The notes beneath the pieces were generated by a model. That model did not search any database. It was not told where the DNA came from and was given only the letters and a program-made list of their open reading frames with translations. A DNA stretch of 64,000 nt from Alphaproteobacteria bacterium. Its GTDB lineage: Bacteria > Pseudomonadota > Alphaproteobacteria > Caulobacterales > Parvularculaceae. The position numbers were made by a program, and so were the translations under genes. The stretch covers positions 1 through 64,000 of the forward strand of contig JAADIQ010000102.1 in NCBI GenBank assembly GCA_013151255.1, written 5' to 3'. Shown piece by piece: positions 9,590-20,332 of the stretch (its first letter is position 1; each line of letters opens with the position of its first letter).

Positions 9590-10767
9590 CTTTTACCGCC
9601 TTCGCTAAAATACGCCGCCAGACGCCGCGCCGCTTCGGTTAAAACTTCCGCACGCTTACAGAAGCAAAACCGCGCGTAATTGCGCGGCGCATCGGTAATC
9701 GACGGATGGTAAAACGCCGATAGCGGCACTGCGGCGACCTTCGCGTGTTCGGTTATCTCCCGGCAGAACGCAGCGTCGTCGTCTCGCCCGACCGAGGTAA
9801 TATCAACGGTGATGAAATACGTCCCGGCGCAGGGCAACACATCAAACCCCGCCGCGCGGAGCCCTTCTGCCAGAAGATCGCGCTTGGCTTGCATGTCGGC
9901 AACGAATTTCTCGTAATACGCATCGCCGAGCGCGAGCCCGAACGCTACCGCCTGTTGCAATGGCGCCGGCGAGGTATAGGCGAGGTGTTGATGCGCCTTC
10001 ATCACCCCGGTGATGAGGTCGGCCGGGCCGGTGACATAGCCGATGCGAAAACCGGTCACGGAAAATGTCTTGCCCGCCGAGCCAATGCGGATGGTGCGCT
10101 CAAACATATCCGGCAGCGTCATCAGCGTACTATGCGCCGCGCCGTCAAACACCAGATGCTCGTAGACTTCGTCGCACACCACGATCAAATCATGCCGGCG
10201 CGCAGCATCCGCGATCATCTCTAGCTCTTCGCGGCTCATCACCTTGCCGAGCGGATTATGCGGCGTGTTGATGACGATGAGTTTTGTCTTTTCGGTAATC
10301 GCGCGCTCCAGCGCGGCGGCGTCAAGGCGCCATTGCGGCGGCGTCAACGTCACAAACCGGATCGTCGCGCCCGTCGCCTCGATTTGCGGCGCGTAACATT
10401 CATAAAATGGCGCCAGCAAAACCGCCTCGTCGCCGGGCGCGAGGAACCCCAAAAACGCCGCCGCCAGCGCTTCGGTGGCGCCCGAAGTCACCAGCGTCTC
10501 CGTTTGCGCATCAATATCGAGCCCGTAAAACCGCTTATTGTCCGCCGCCACCGCTTCGCGCAACTCTGCGATGCCTTCAACCGGCGCATATTGGTTCGGC
10601 CCAGACGCAATCGCGCGCGCGGCAAGATCGCGAATTTCCTGCGGCCCGTCTTCGTCGGGGAAACCCTGGCCCAGATTAATCGCATCATGGGCGCGCGCCA
10701 GCGCCGACATGGTCGGGAAAATCGACTGCGGGCGGTTTGCGAAGACGGGGTTTAGGGCGCGCGTCAT
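9586..10767 (-). CDS. Class I/II pyridoxal-phosphate aminotransferase (YbdL/kynurenine aminotransferase-like)
   Basis: Fold-type I aminotransferase, 393 residues. Visible marks are NLGQGFPDEDGP near residue 31, QYAPVEGIAELREAVA, the NTPHNPLGK substrate loop (about 167-175), CDEVYEHLVFD (D199, Y202) and the PLP lysine K233 in GSAGKTFSVTGFRIG. NLGQGFPD and this lysine context are typical of enzymes acting on methionine, glutamine or kynurenine. Overlaps of four bases on both sides couple it to the VOC gene upstream and the nitrilase downstream. Confidence 0.9.
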   Translation of the reverse strand: MTRALNPVFANRPQSIFPTMSALARAHDAINLGQGFPDEDGPQEIRDLAARAIASGPNQYAPVEGIAELREAVAADNKRFYGLDIDAQTETLVTSGATEALAAAFLGFLAPGDEAVLLAPFYECYAPQIEATGATIRFVTLTPPQWRLDAAALERAITEKTKLIVINTPHNPLGKVMSREELEMIADAARRHDLIVVCDEVYEHLVFDGAAHSTLMTLPDMFERTIRIGSAGKTFSVTGFRIGYVTGPADLITGVMKAHQHLAYTSPAPLQQAVAFGLALGDAYYEKFVADMQAKRDLLAEGLRAAGFDVLPCAGTYFITVDITSVGRDDDAAFCREITEHAKVAAVPLSAFYHPSITDAPRNYARFCFCKRAEVLTEAARRLAAYFSEGGKR

Positions 10768-11150
10768 AGGAGCGCGCTAATTTCGTGGCTGATTTCCCAG
10801 CGCATGCCGTCCGGGTCAACGAAGAACACGGCAGTTATCTCGCCTTTAAAAATTTGCGGCTCGGGAACCTCAAAACCTTTGGCGGCGAACGCCTTGCGCA
10901 CCGCCAACACCGCATCGGCGTCCTCTACGCGCAGCCCGATATGGTTGAGGCCGACATTGTAGCGGCCATAAGCCTCGGCGCTGCCGCTCGCCGCACGCAA
11001 ATCCACCACCCAATCGTCCGGGCCCAGATAAACATGGGCGCGGGTTTTGCGAAAACCCAAAACACCCAGGAAAGCATCATACCAGGCGGCGCTGGCGGTG
11101 ATATCGCCGGCCAGCAGCACAATATGGTCGATCAGCGCGCGCGTCGTCAC
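10764..11150 (-). CDS. VOC (glyoxalase/bleomycin-resistance fold) family protein
   Basis: Small metalloenzyme-fold protein of about 128 residues. It begins LIDHIVLLAGD and has the paired beta-alpha-beta-beta-beta modules with FYxxxLGxLGF-like AWYDAFLGVLGFRKTR, NHIGLRVEDADAV and a closing FFVDPDGMRWEI. Possible metal ligands are the His in DHI, the His in NHIG and the Glu in RWEI. A GTG at 11150 with AAAGGA upstream is preferred over the ATG at 11195. Function unknown; it leads the overlapping aminotransferase-nitrilase operon. Confidence 0.8.
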   Translation of the reverse strand: MTTRALIDHIVLLAGDITASAAWYDAFLGVLGFRKTRAHVYLGPDDWVVDLRAASGSAEAYGRYNVGLNHIGLRVEDADAVLAVRKAFAAKGFEVPEPQIFKGEITAVFFVDPDGMRWEISHEISALL

Positions 11151-11350
11151 AATAACAATCCTTTCAGCCTGACTTTTTTCATCGAGACGCATCATAAGGC
11201 GCCCCGAATCGATGAGGATAACTTTTCACCAAATATGGGTTTAAGGGAAGACTACCCTCTCTGGGTTGTATTTTCCGCACCTGCGAATGCCAATAAGTTG
11301 CGTGGGTTTGCGCGGTTTTCTCCGGTGTCCGCCCGCTTCCCTATCCGTCC

Positions 11351-11487
11351 CCGTCATCCCGGATGCATTGCGTCACGAAGTGATGCACTGCTGGTCCGGG
11401 ATCTGTTGCGTCAGGTTCCGCATTTGCCGAGAGAGGTCCCGGACCAGCGAAGCAGCATTTCACACCGCAGCGCATCCGGGATGACGG
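11351..11487. repeat. Large imperfect inverted repeat (family R2) between VOC and MAPEG genes
   Basis: The arms are 11351-11404 and 11432-11487. Both read CCGTCATCCCGGATGC on their outer ends and GCTGGTCCGGGA near the centre, with an imperfect middle. The transcript could fold into one long hairpin of about 50 bp with a loop of about 27 bases. It lies in a 363-base interval with no gene. There is no transposase and no obvious target-site duplication. It resembles the MITE/REP-like elements common in alphaproteobacteria. Confidence 0.85.
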
Positions 11488-11513
11488 AGAAGGAAAAGCC
11501 CCCGTCCGACGCC

Positions 11514-11924
11514 CTAAAACAACGCAATCGCCCGAATGATGAGAACAACCGATAGCACCGCGCCGGTAAGATAGGTGCCGGCGGCGCCGATCTTTTTCAG
11601 CGCATTGGCCTCATGCACGCTGCCGCCCGTCAAAATACCAACCGCATGGATATAGCGCGACGCAACCGCGGCAAGCATCAGCGCCGCAATCCACCCCGGC
11701 AACAGCGGGAGCCGCAAGCCCAGCGCAAGGATCATCAGCGACAGCATCGGCACATATTCAATGCAATTGCCATGGGCGCGGATTGCCCGGCGCAAAGCAC
11801 TTGCCGGATCAGCCTCCGCCTCATGCTGCGTGATAGTAACCGAACGCCGCTCGCGCGAAACATTCGCGCCAAGAAGGAAGACGAGGAGCCCTAAGAGACC
11901 GACGGAAAGAAGCGCGATAGCCAT
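11514..11924 (-). CDS. MAPEG family membrane protein
   Basis: About 136 residues with four hydrophobic segments. It carries the MAPEG pattern RAxxNxxEYxP as RAIRAHGNCIEYVPML, followed by SRYIHAVGI. MAPEG proteins are membrane glutathione transferase- or peroxidase-like enzymes; the bacterial branch is mostly uncharacterised. The ATG at 11924 has AGGA seven bases before it; an upstream start at 12020 would add an unlikely Arg/Pro-rich leader inside the repeat. Confidence 0.85.
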   Translation of the reverse strand: MAIALLSVGLLGLLVFLLGANVSRERRSVTITQHEAEADPASALRRAIRAHGNCIEYVPMLSLMILALGLRLPLLPGWIAALMLAAVASRYIHAVGILTGGSVHEANALKKIGAAGTYLTGAVLSVVLIIRAIALF

Positions 11925-11981
11925 GGCGGGGTCCTTTGTTGTTGGTGGTTTGGGGTATGCGGGTTTGGGGGATGGGGCAAG

Positions 11982-12131
11982 CAACCCCCTTCGACCGCTT
12001 CGCGGCCACTTCCCCCGCAAGCGGGGGAAGAAAAGAGCCTACCTCAATGTTGCTCACCAACCTCACAGCAAGCCCAACCTTTTCCTCCCCCGTTCACGGG
12101 GGAGGTGTCAGCGAAGCTGACGGAGGGGGGC
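11982..12131 (+). repeat. Dispersed double-hairpin repeat, copy 1 (family R3)
   Basis: Contains CGACCGCTTCGCGGCCACTT, then a perfect hairpin CTTCCCCC-GCAAG-GGGGGAAG-type stem at about 12009-12030, a spacer, a second perfect hairpin CCTCCCCC...GGGGGAGG at about 12084-12105, and GTCAGCGAAGCTGACGGAGG. The same order is seen at 48178-48306 and, inverted and partly changed, at 42261-42430. It separates the MAPEG gene from the gene after thiC. Confidence 0.9.
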
Positions 12132-12153
12132 TAAATAAAACTGAAAGCCTGAA

Positions 12154-13074
12154 TCAATTCCTATCGCCTCGCAACGATCTAACTTCATCAACCAGACTAT
12201 CAATACCCTTCGCAAGCCCATCATAAACTAAATTCAGTTTATACAAGGTCCCCGGTCGGGATTCGTATTTTTCTAGCAACCTCATATACCAATCAACTCC
12301 CGCGATGATCTCTTTAGCCCTATCAATCAAATCTTTTCGTGTCTGAATTCTGCAAAAGACGTCAATTAAATCACCCATATAGCTTTTTAGGCGAGGTGCT
12401 GACATTTTCGGCCTAACACCTTCGCAATCATTGACGGGATCAAAACTCAATTTACTCAAGGCGTATGAATAACCGTCGAGAAATTTCGAGACCTTCTCAT
12501 TGCCCCTCATCTCAGTGAGAAACTGAGCATGCATACTGTCCATCTGACCCTCGATTTGGATCATCTGATCGTATAATCCCTTTTCATTTTGACTGCTCAA
12601 TTTTTGAAAATTGATTTCAACTTCTTCCCATCGCTTTTCGTAGTAAATTACGGCCGAAAACCCATAAGCAGAAATTGACTCGCGGTCTATAAAAGAAGAT
12701 GAAATTTCGTACTCTTTCGAAGTCTTGCTGCTATGGGCGGGGTGGCCGCAAACCCTATTTCGTAAGTCCCGTATCCGCGCCAAACAACTAGTCGGCCTTC
12801 CATACTTCCAGTCGCCGAGCCCCACGCTTTCGCTTAAAATTTTTACTGCATCCTGCGCTACATAGAGTACTTGCAGGAAACCGTAACACTCCAACAACGT
12901 AGGCTTACGCTTCATACCGTCGAATTGTGCCAGCGCGTCAGAAACGGCAACCAACGTGTCAGTAGCACCATAAAATTTATTATGGTCACGACCTTCCCGC
13001 CGCACAGAATCAAAGACTGGGTACTTGTGGGATTTTTCGTGAATTCGTTGGCGTAAATCGCTAACGCTCGTCAT
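12154..13074 (-). CDS. Unrecognised 306-residue protein with an RNxxxxH (HEPN-like) motif
   Basis: I do not recognise this protein as a whole. It is soluble, mostly helical and charged, with no signal peptide. The segment ARIRDLRNRVCGHP at about residues 99-112 fits the HEPN ribonuclease motif (Arg, polar residue, then His after four more). The base composition is visibly more AT-rich than its neighbours, suggesting transfer. It starts six bases after the thiC stop, so it would be co-transcribed with thiC and under the TPP riboswitch at 15592-15699. A HEPN RNase, toxin or abortive-infection role is only an inference. Confidence 0.6.
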   Translation of the reverse strand: MTSVSDLRQRIHEKSHKYPVFDSVRREGRDHNKFYGATDTLVAVSDALAQFDGMKRKPTLLECYGFLQVLYVAQDAVKILSESVGLGDWKYGRPTSCLARIRDLRNRVCGHPAHSSKTSKEYEISSSFIDRESISAYGFSAVIYYEKRWEEVEINFQKLSSQNEKGLYDQMIQIEGQMDSMHAQFLTEMRGNEKVSKFLDGYSYALSKLSFDPVNDCEGVRPKMSAPRLKSYMGDLIDVFCRIQTRKDLIDRAKEIIAGVDWYMRLLEKYESRPGTLYKLNLVYDGLAKGIDSLVDEVRSLRGDRN

Positions 13075-13080
13075 CTCGCG

Positions 13081-15584
<2,504 letters not shown>

Positions 15585-15591
15585 GCGCTCC

Positions 15592-15699
15592 GTCCCTACG
15601 CCGGTCTTAACCGATCAGGTTCAAAGGGTGCCTGTGTGACGTTTTCTGAACGGATAGAAAAAACACAGTCTCAGCGGGTTCGGCCCGCGCCCCTCGGAA
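15592..15699 (-). promoter_or_regulatory. TPP riboswitch (THI element) ahead of the thiC operon
   Basis: On the minus strand the conserved parts occur in order: GAGGGGCGCGGG, GCTGAGA (15669-15675 region), ACCCTTTGAACCTGATC, GGTTA and CCGGCGTAGGGA ending at 15593. Between CTGAGA and ACCCTT lies a longer optional stem with CTGTGT/ACACAG ends. The Shine-Dalgarno of the next gene (start 15584) follows directly after the closing stem, so control is probably by blocking translation when TPP is bound. Confidence 0.93.
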
Positions 15700-15785
15700 A
15701 TACTGCACCCTGTCTAGCAAAGGCGCGCGCGGCGAGCAAGGAAAAGCGCGCGGGCCTCAATGCGCACACATTCCGGCAGCCGGCG

Positions 15786-16526
15786 TCAAAAATGCAGCGC
15801 GACGCCGAACAGCAGCTGTTTGGTGAAAAGATCGGTGTCGATTTCAAATGCGCTATTGGACAGGGGCGCATTCACAGGCGTGTAGTTCAATCTGAACTCG
15901 CCATAAAGTGAGACCATATCGTTCAGGGGCAAATCAACGCCAGCCAGCGCCTGCACGGTTGCGCTGCCAATTTCATAGCTGAATGTCGTAGGCAAAGCCG
16001 AAAGCGCGCCGCCCGTCACCTCGACATGCGGAATACTTAGCCCGCCGCCAACACCGACATAAGGTTGAAACTTACTGATCGGCTGAAACCGATACATCGC
16101 GCTTAGCGTTACAAATGAAATGCCGTCGGTAAACTCCAGACGGTCAAACAACGCCGACACCGCATAATCGCCAGGCGCTGCTGCGCTCGCCCCGGTATTG
16201 CCGGTCAACGTGACCGTCGCATCGGAAACCGCGCGTATTTTAGCGTGGGTATAGTCAAGCATCACGCCCCAGCCGGAGCCGTCACTGAACCAATAAGTGG
16301 CGCGCGCCCCCCAATATGGCGAGCCGGCGTTGCCCGGCAGAGAAAGCCCCTGCCACGGTACGTTTTCGATATTGAAATCTACGCCGCCTGGCCCGGTAAA
16401 TTCTACATCGCTTGACGATGTCTGGTTCCAGCCGAGGTGAAGCCCCAACTGAACTTCCGCCGCCGCTGGCCAGGCCAAGCTGAGTATAGCAAGCCCAAGG
16501 CCTCCCCCGATCAATACGTTACGCAT
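15786..16526 (-). CDS. Outer-membrane beta-barrel protein preceded by a TPP riboswitch
   Basis: About 246 residues with a clear signal peptide ending AWPAAA-EVQ. The rest has alternating beta strands and ends in GVALHF, a terminal Phe as in outer-membrane barrels. YWGARATYWFSDGSGWGVMLDYTHAK and FQPYVGVGGGLSIPHVEV resemble the OMP_b-brl superfamily, perhaps LpxQ/OmpW-like members. The ATG at 16526 has GGGGTTGGGG upstream. The TPP riboswitch at 16652-16727 suggests a link to thiamine uptake, which is inference. Confidence 0.8.
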   Translation of the reverse strand: MRNVLIGGGLGLAILSLAWPAAAEVQLGLHLGWNQTSSSDVEFTGPGGVDFNIENVPWQGLSLPGNAGSPYWGARATYWFSDGSGWGVMLDYTHAKIRAVSDATVTLTGNTGASAAAPGDYAVSALFDRLEFTDGISFVTLSAMYRFQPISKFQPYVGVGGGLSIPHVEVTGGALSALPTTFSYEIGSATVQALAGVDLPLNDMVSLYGEFRLNYTPVNAPLSNSAFEIDTDLFTKQLLFGVALHF

Positions 16527-16591
16527 CCCCAACCCCCGTATTATTGCGCATACCCCTATGACGGATACGAGTGTAACCGCTCAGCAATCGG

Positions 16592-16636
16592 TTTCCTCAC
16601 CGCTGCCTAAGCCTTTGGGATCCGGCGATGAGGAAA
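16592..16636 (-). promoter_or_regulatory. Hairpin between TPP riboswitch and beta-barrel gene (likely expression platform)
   Basis: TTTCCTCA at the 5' side pairs perfectly with TGAGGAAA at the 3' side, extended by CGC/GCG on the inside. It lies 16 bases after the TPP aptamer and about 65 bases before the start codon. No T run follows, so it is not a plain terminator. It could be an alternative structure that passes the aptamer signal on. Confidence 0.5.
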
Positions 16637-16651
16637 TCGACTTTGCGTTCC

Positions 16652-16727
16652 GTCCCTCACGCCGGCATGACCCGGATCAGGTGCAAAGGGTTCGTCTCAG
16701 TCCCATAAGCCCAGGCTCGCTCTAACC
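16652..16727 (-). promoter_or_regulatory. TPP riboswitch (THI element) ahead of the beta-barrel gene
   Basis: The minus strand reads GCGAGCCTGGGCTTATGGGA, CTGAGA, then ACCCTTTGCACCTGATCC, GGGTCATGCC and GGCGTGAGGGA. These are the conserved P2-P5 parts of the TPP aptamer in order with normal spacing. The only gene downstream on this strand before another riboswitch is the beta-barrel gene at 15786-16526. The remaining bases up to 16919 show no gene. Confidence 0.93.
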
Positions 16728-16919
16728 TTGTTAGTATGACGCACATGATTTCCGGCGCTCACAAGAGGAGGAAAGAGCGGCAGCCGAAAGATGTGCATCG
16801 CACGAGCTGTCGAACATAGTCGACAGGCGGGACGCCCCTCGGAACAAATAGAGTGTGCTCCGAAACGATGCTTTCTGCAAGTGAATTCGGCGATAGGTAG
16901 GGTTGAAACTAAAGGCGCC

Positions 16920-17420
16920 TTACGGACGATCTAGAATTTCCGGCCAGTTGGCGTTGGCGCGGGCGATGTCGCGGTCTATCTCAGCCAGCCATTCGCGCTT
17001 GTAGCGCTGACTGACATTCAGGAATAGTTTTCCTTCGTATACATACCAAACTTTCGGGTCGCCTTTGGCGAATTTGTCTCGGGCCATCGCCCAGGCGCAG
17101 TAGCCGCCATATTGCGGGCGGTATTGGTCAGGATTGGCTTTAAATTTGGCAAGATTTTCCGCTGATGCGAAGCGCCATTGGGCCCCCTTATAGTCCGTCA
17201 CATAATCATCCGCGCCGGCGACCGGCGCATCGCCTTCGTCAAGCTCAAAATATGCGACAACATCATACCCGCCAACCGCATAGTCCCAGGCGGCGCTGAA
17301 TACGCCGCCTTTGTCGATATAGATCTCCGGGGAGCGCGCTTGCGCCGCCGCAAAGCTGCAAACCACAAAACTCAAGATAGTTATGATCGCTCCACGCATC
17401 GTCTTTGGTCCCGCCTTCAT
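16920..17420 (-). CDS. Exported YHS-domain protein
   Basis: About 166 residues with a signal peptide (AIITILSFVVCSFAAAQA). The YHS-type core follows: VGGYDVVAYFELDEG, DYKGAQWRFASAENLAKFKA, NPDQYRPQYGGYCAWAMA. This matches the common periplasmic family with metal- or haem-related suggestions but no proven role. The ATG at 17420 has AAAGGG nine bases upstream. It is followed on the opposite side by a thioredoxin-like gene on the same strand. Confidence 0.8.
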   Translation of the reverse strand: MKAGPKTMRGAIITILSFVVCSFAAAQARSPEIYIDKGGVFSAAWDYAVGGYDVVAYFELDEGDAPVAGADDYVTDYKGAQWRFASAENLAKFKANPDQYRPQYGGYCAWAMARDKFAKGDPKVWYVYEGKLFLNVSQRYKREWLAEIDRDIARANANWPEILDRP

Positions 17421-17605
17421 GCCGTTGCCCTTTATGAGTTTGCTGTTTTTAAACCGGCGCGCCGAACAAAGCTCAGCACACCAACTACGAATACCGGAAT
17501 TATCACGCATAATGACGGCTTGCCAGTCACAAAGCCGGCACGCCCGGACGGTCAGAGATAACGAAAATGAGAGGCTCAAACCTCTCTGACGCAGAGCCCG
17601 CCCGC

Positions 17606-18076
17606 CTAGTTCGCGAGCGCCGCCTCTTCGCTGTCGCGCGAAGCCAACGCCACCGCCTGGGAAATCGCCGCGCGCATGGCTTTTTTGGAATGATTGATCG
17701 TCAGCATGTCGAGGATCTCGCCGGTGTCGTTATCAACCAAAATGGCAAAACCGGTGGCGCCTTTATAGCGCGGATAAAGATCGCCCAGCCCTTCGGCTTC
17801 AGCCTGGGCGTAAATTTCTTCACGCTGGCCAAAAGTGAAATCAAACTCGACAAACTTCACCGGCTTGTCGGCAAAATCGGGAATGACTTTCGCAAGACGC
17901 GGAATTAAAATTTTGCAGGATGAGCACCAGGCGGAAGAAAACGTCGCGACGATAATTTCCGGCTCGCCGGCATATTGGTAGTCCGAGCCAGCCTCAGCAT
18001 TGCGCCCGGAAAGAGCAAATATGGCGATGCCCGCAACGACGATCACCGGGAACAGAAAATCTTTCAGCCGCTTCAT
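17606..18076 (-). CDS. Thioredoxin-like exported or membrane-anchored protein
   Basis: 156 residues. An N-terminal hydrophobic segment (FLFPVIVVAGIAIFALSG) is followed by a thioredoxin fold with the active site SSAWCSSCKILIPRL (CxxC as CSSC) and ATGFAILVDNDTGEIL, where the cis-Pro region would be expected; no Pro is visible there. It probably works in the periplasm in thiol transfer. It runs toward the YHS gene on the same strand with a 185-base gap. Confidence 0.75.
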   Translation of the reverse strand: MKRLKDFLFPVIVVAGIAIFALSGRNAEAGSDYQYAGEPEIIVATFSSAWCSSCKILIPRLAKVIPDFADKPVKFVEFDFTFGQREEIYAQAEAEGLGDLYPRYKGATGFAILVDNDTGEILDMLTINHSKKAMRAAISQAVALASRDSEEAALAN

Positions 18077-18180
18077 CGCAAACTCCTGTATTGGTTGAAG
18101 TTTAGCCCATTATGCGGGCATGCGCCTAGCCCGAATTTGTCACGTCTTTGCGAGCCTGGCCCGGCATAAGGCGGGGCCTA

Positions 18181-18284
18181 TAGCGCCGGACGAAAAAGTG
18201 GAACCCGGTTTTTCGCAACACCCGGCGCGCAACAAAGAATCTAGACCATCCGGCGATTCCTCTTAATCGCCCGATGATCTAGTC
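18181..18284. repeat. Dispersed ~100 bp repeat, copy 2 (family R1)
   Basis: Second copy of the element at 2437-2540, same orientation. It begins TAGCGCCGG and ends CTAGTC. Its last bases overlap the purA stop codon (18283-18285), so the element may supply the end of the purA frame and its 3' untranslated region. Confidence 0.85.
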
Positions 18285-19575
18285 AGTCCTGAAACGGATC
18301 GCGCATCAAAATCACGTCGTCGCGCTCTGGGCTGGTGGAAACGAGCGCCACTGGCGTCTCGATCAGCTCTTCGATGCGACGGACATATTTCACCGCCGCG
18401 GCTGGCAAATCGGCCCAGGAGCGCGCCTTTTCGCTGGTTCCGTCCCAGCCCTCCATGGTCTCGTAAACCGGCTCGGCGGCGGCCTGGTTCTCGGCGCCGG
18501 CGGGCAGGTAATCATAGGTCTCGCCGTGAATGCGGTAGCCAATGCAGACTTTGAGTTCGTCAAATCCATCAAGGACGTCGAGCTTGGTCAGCGCGATGCC
18601 GTCAACGCCGGCAATTTTCAGCGATTGCCGCACCAGCGCGGCGTCAAACCAACCACAACGGCGCTGGCGCCCGGTGACAGTGCCGAACTCATGACCGCGC
18701 TCCCCAAGCCGTTGCCCGATTGCGTCTTCAAGCTCGGTCGGGAACGGTCCTTCGCCGACGCGCGTGGTATAGGCTTTGACGATGCCGAGCACATAACCGA
18801 TTGCGCGGGGCCCAAGACCGGCGCCGGTTGCCGCCTGTCCGGCGACGGTGTTCGATGAGGTGACATAAGGATAAGTGCCGTGGTCAACATCAAGGAGGAC
18901 GCCTTGCGCGCCTTCAAACAGGATACGCTTGCCGGCTTTATGCGCCGCATCCAGCTCACGCCAGACCGGTTTTGCAAACGGCGTAATCTTCGGCGCAACG
19001 GCGCGCAGCTTTTCTAGCAATGCGCCCGCATCAACGTCGTCATGACCAAAGCCGCGACGCAACGCATTGTGATGCACCAAGAGGTTGTCGATTTTTCCCG
19101 GCAAGCTGTCGAGGTCAGCAAGGTCGACAATCCGCAACCCCCGGCGCCCCGCCTTGTCTTCATAGGCCGGGCCGATGCCGCGTTTGGTGGTGCCGATTTT
19201 AACGCCGGTGCTTGAGCCTTCACGCATCGCATCGAGCTCCTGATGCAGCGGCAAGATCAGCGTCGCATTTTCGGCAATGGCAAGATTGTCCGGCGTGATG
19301 ATGACGCCCTGGGCGCTGATCCGGTCGATCTCCGCCAGCAGCGCAAACGGATCGACCACGACGCCGGAGCCGATCACGCCCTTGCAGCCCTTGCGCACCA
19401 CCCCGGACGGCAGCAGCGAGAGCTTGTAGACCTCGCCGTCAATTACCAGCGTGTGGCCGGCATTATGCCCGCCCTGAAACCGCACCACCACATCGGCTCT
19501 GGCCGACAGCCAGTCCACGATTTTGCCCTTGCCTTCGTCGCCCCACTGAGCGCCAATCACAGCTACGTCGGCCAT
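18283..19575 (-). CDS. purA: Adenylosuccinate synthetase
   Basis: First committed step from IMP to AMP (GTP and aspartate dependent). 430 residues. It starts with [14 protein letters not shown] (catalytic D13) and [10 protein letters not shown] (catalytic H41), followed by [41 protein letters not shown] and LTKLDVLDG. These are diagnostic and the length is normal. It appears to be a single-gene unit. Confidence 0.98.
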   Translation of the reverse strand: MADVAVIGAQWGDEGKGKIVDWLSARADVVVRFQGGHNAGHTLVIDGEVYKLSLLPSGVVRKGCKGVIGSGVVVDPFALLAEIDRISAQGVIITPDNLAIAENATLILPLHQELDAMREGSSTGVKIGTTKRGIGPAYEDKAGRRGLRIVDLADLDSLPGKIDNLLVHHNALRRGFGHDDVDAGALLEKLRAVAPKITPFAKPVWRELDAAHKAGKRILFEGAQGVLLDVDHGTYPYVTSSNTVAGQAATGAGLGPRAIGYVLGIVKAYTTRVGEGPFPTELEDAIGQRLGERGHEFGTVTGRQRRCGWFDAALVRQSLKIAGVDGIALTKLDVLDGFDELKVCIGYRIHGETYDYLPAGAENQAAAEPVYETMEGWDGTSEKARSWADLPAAAVKYVRRIEELIETPVALVSTSPERDDVILMRDPFQD

Positions 19576-19782
19576 TCAGCCCTCCACCAAAAATGCTTGA
19601 ATATCGCAGCGCACAATAATGACTTTGCCCAGCGGGTCAAAGCATTCGTTTGGTCGCAAATAAGCCTTGGCTGGTCGGCACGATATTGTCGCGCCCGCAA
19701 AAAAGCCGCTTTATAGGGCGGACAGAGCGGCGATCATTTTATGGGCCAGCGCCCGACTGCCGCGCATCAAGGAGGGGCCAAA

Positions 19783-20316
19783 ATGTATAAACTGTTTTTG
19801 ACGGCGGCGGCTGTGCTGGGCGTATCCTGCGCCAACGCACTGGCGATGCAAAACGCCGACGCACCGCCCAAACCGCGGCCTTGTTCGTCGGACCTTTTTC
19901 ACCAGTTCGATTTCTGGATTGGCGAATGGGACGTGTTTAGTCCCGACGGCAAGAAAGCCGGCGACAATGTTATCTCGGTTGAAGAGAACGGTTGCTTGTT
20001 GGTCGAGCGCTGGACCGGCGCCGGCGGCGGCACCGGACAGAGCTACAACTATGTTGACCTCGCGACCGGCAAATGGCGCCAGGTCTGGGTGAGCACCGGC
20101 GCAACCATCAGCTATGATGGCGGCCTTAACGATGACGGCGCGATGCATCTTGAAGGCGAGATCGCCTATCCAACCGGGATGACCGCACCGTTCCGCGGAA
20201 CCTGGACGCTGAACGAAGACGGCACGGTCACGCAATATTTCCAGCAATATGATTCAGAAAAAGAAGTCTGGAACGACTGGTTTACCGGAACTTATAAGAA
20301 GAAGGGCGCCAACTAG
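19783..20316 (+). CDS. Exported protein with FDFWIGEWDV-type domain
   Basis: About 177 residues with a signal peptide (LFLTAAAVLGVSCANALA). The mature part opens with DLFHQFDFWIGEWDVFSPDG and contains ENGCLLVERWTG, a pattern shared by a broad family of small secreted beta-barrel-like proteins (DUF1579-related or lipocalin/nitrobindin-like). Function unknown. The ATG at 19783 has GGAGGGG before it. Confidence 0.7.
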   Translation: MYKLFLTAAAVLGVSCANALAMQNADAPPKPRPCSSDLFHQFDFWIGEWDVFSPDGKKAGDNVISVEENGCLLVERWTGAGGGTGQSYNYVDLATGKWRQVWVSTGATISYDGGLNDDGAMHLEGEIAYPTGMTAPFRGTWTLNEDGTVTQYFQQYDSEKEVWNDWFTGTYKKKGAN

Positions 20317-20332
20317 CCCTTACACTAAGGGA

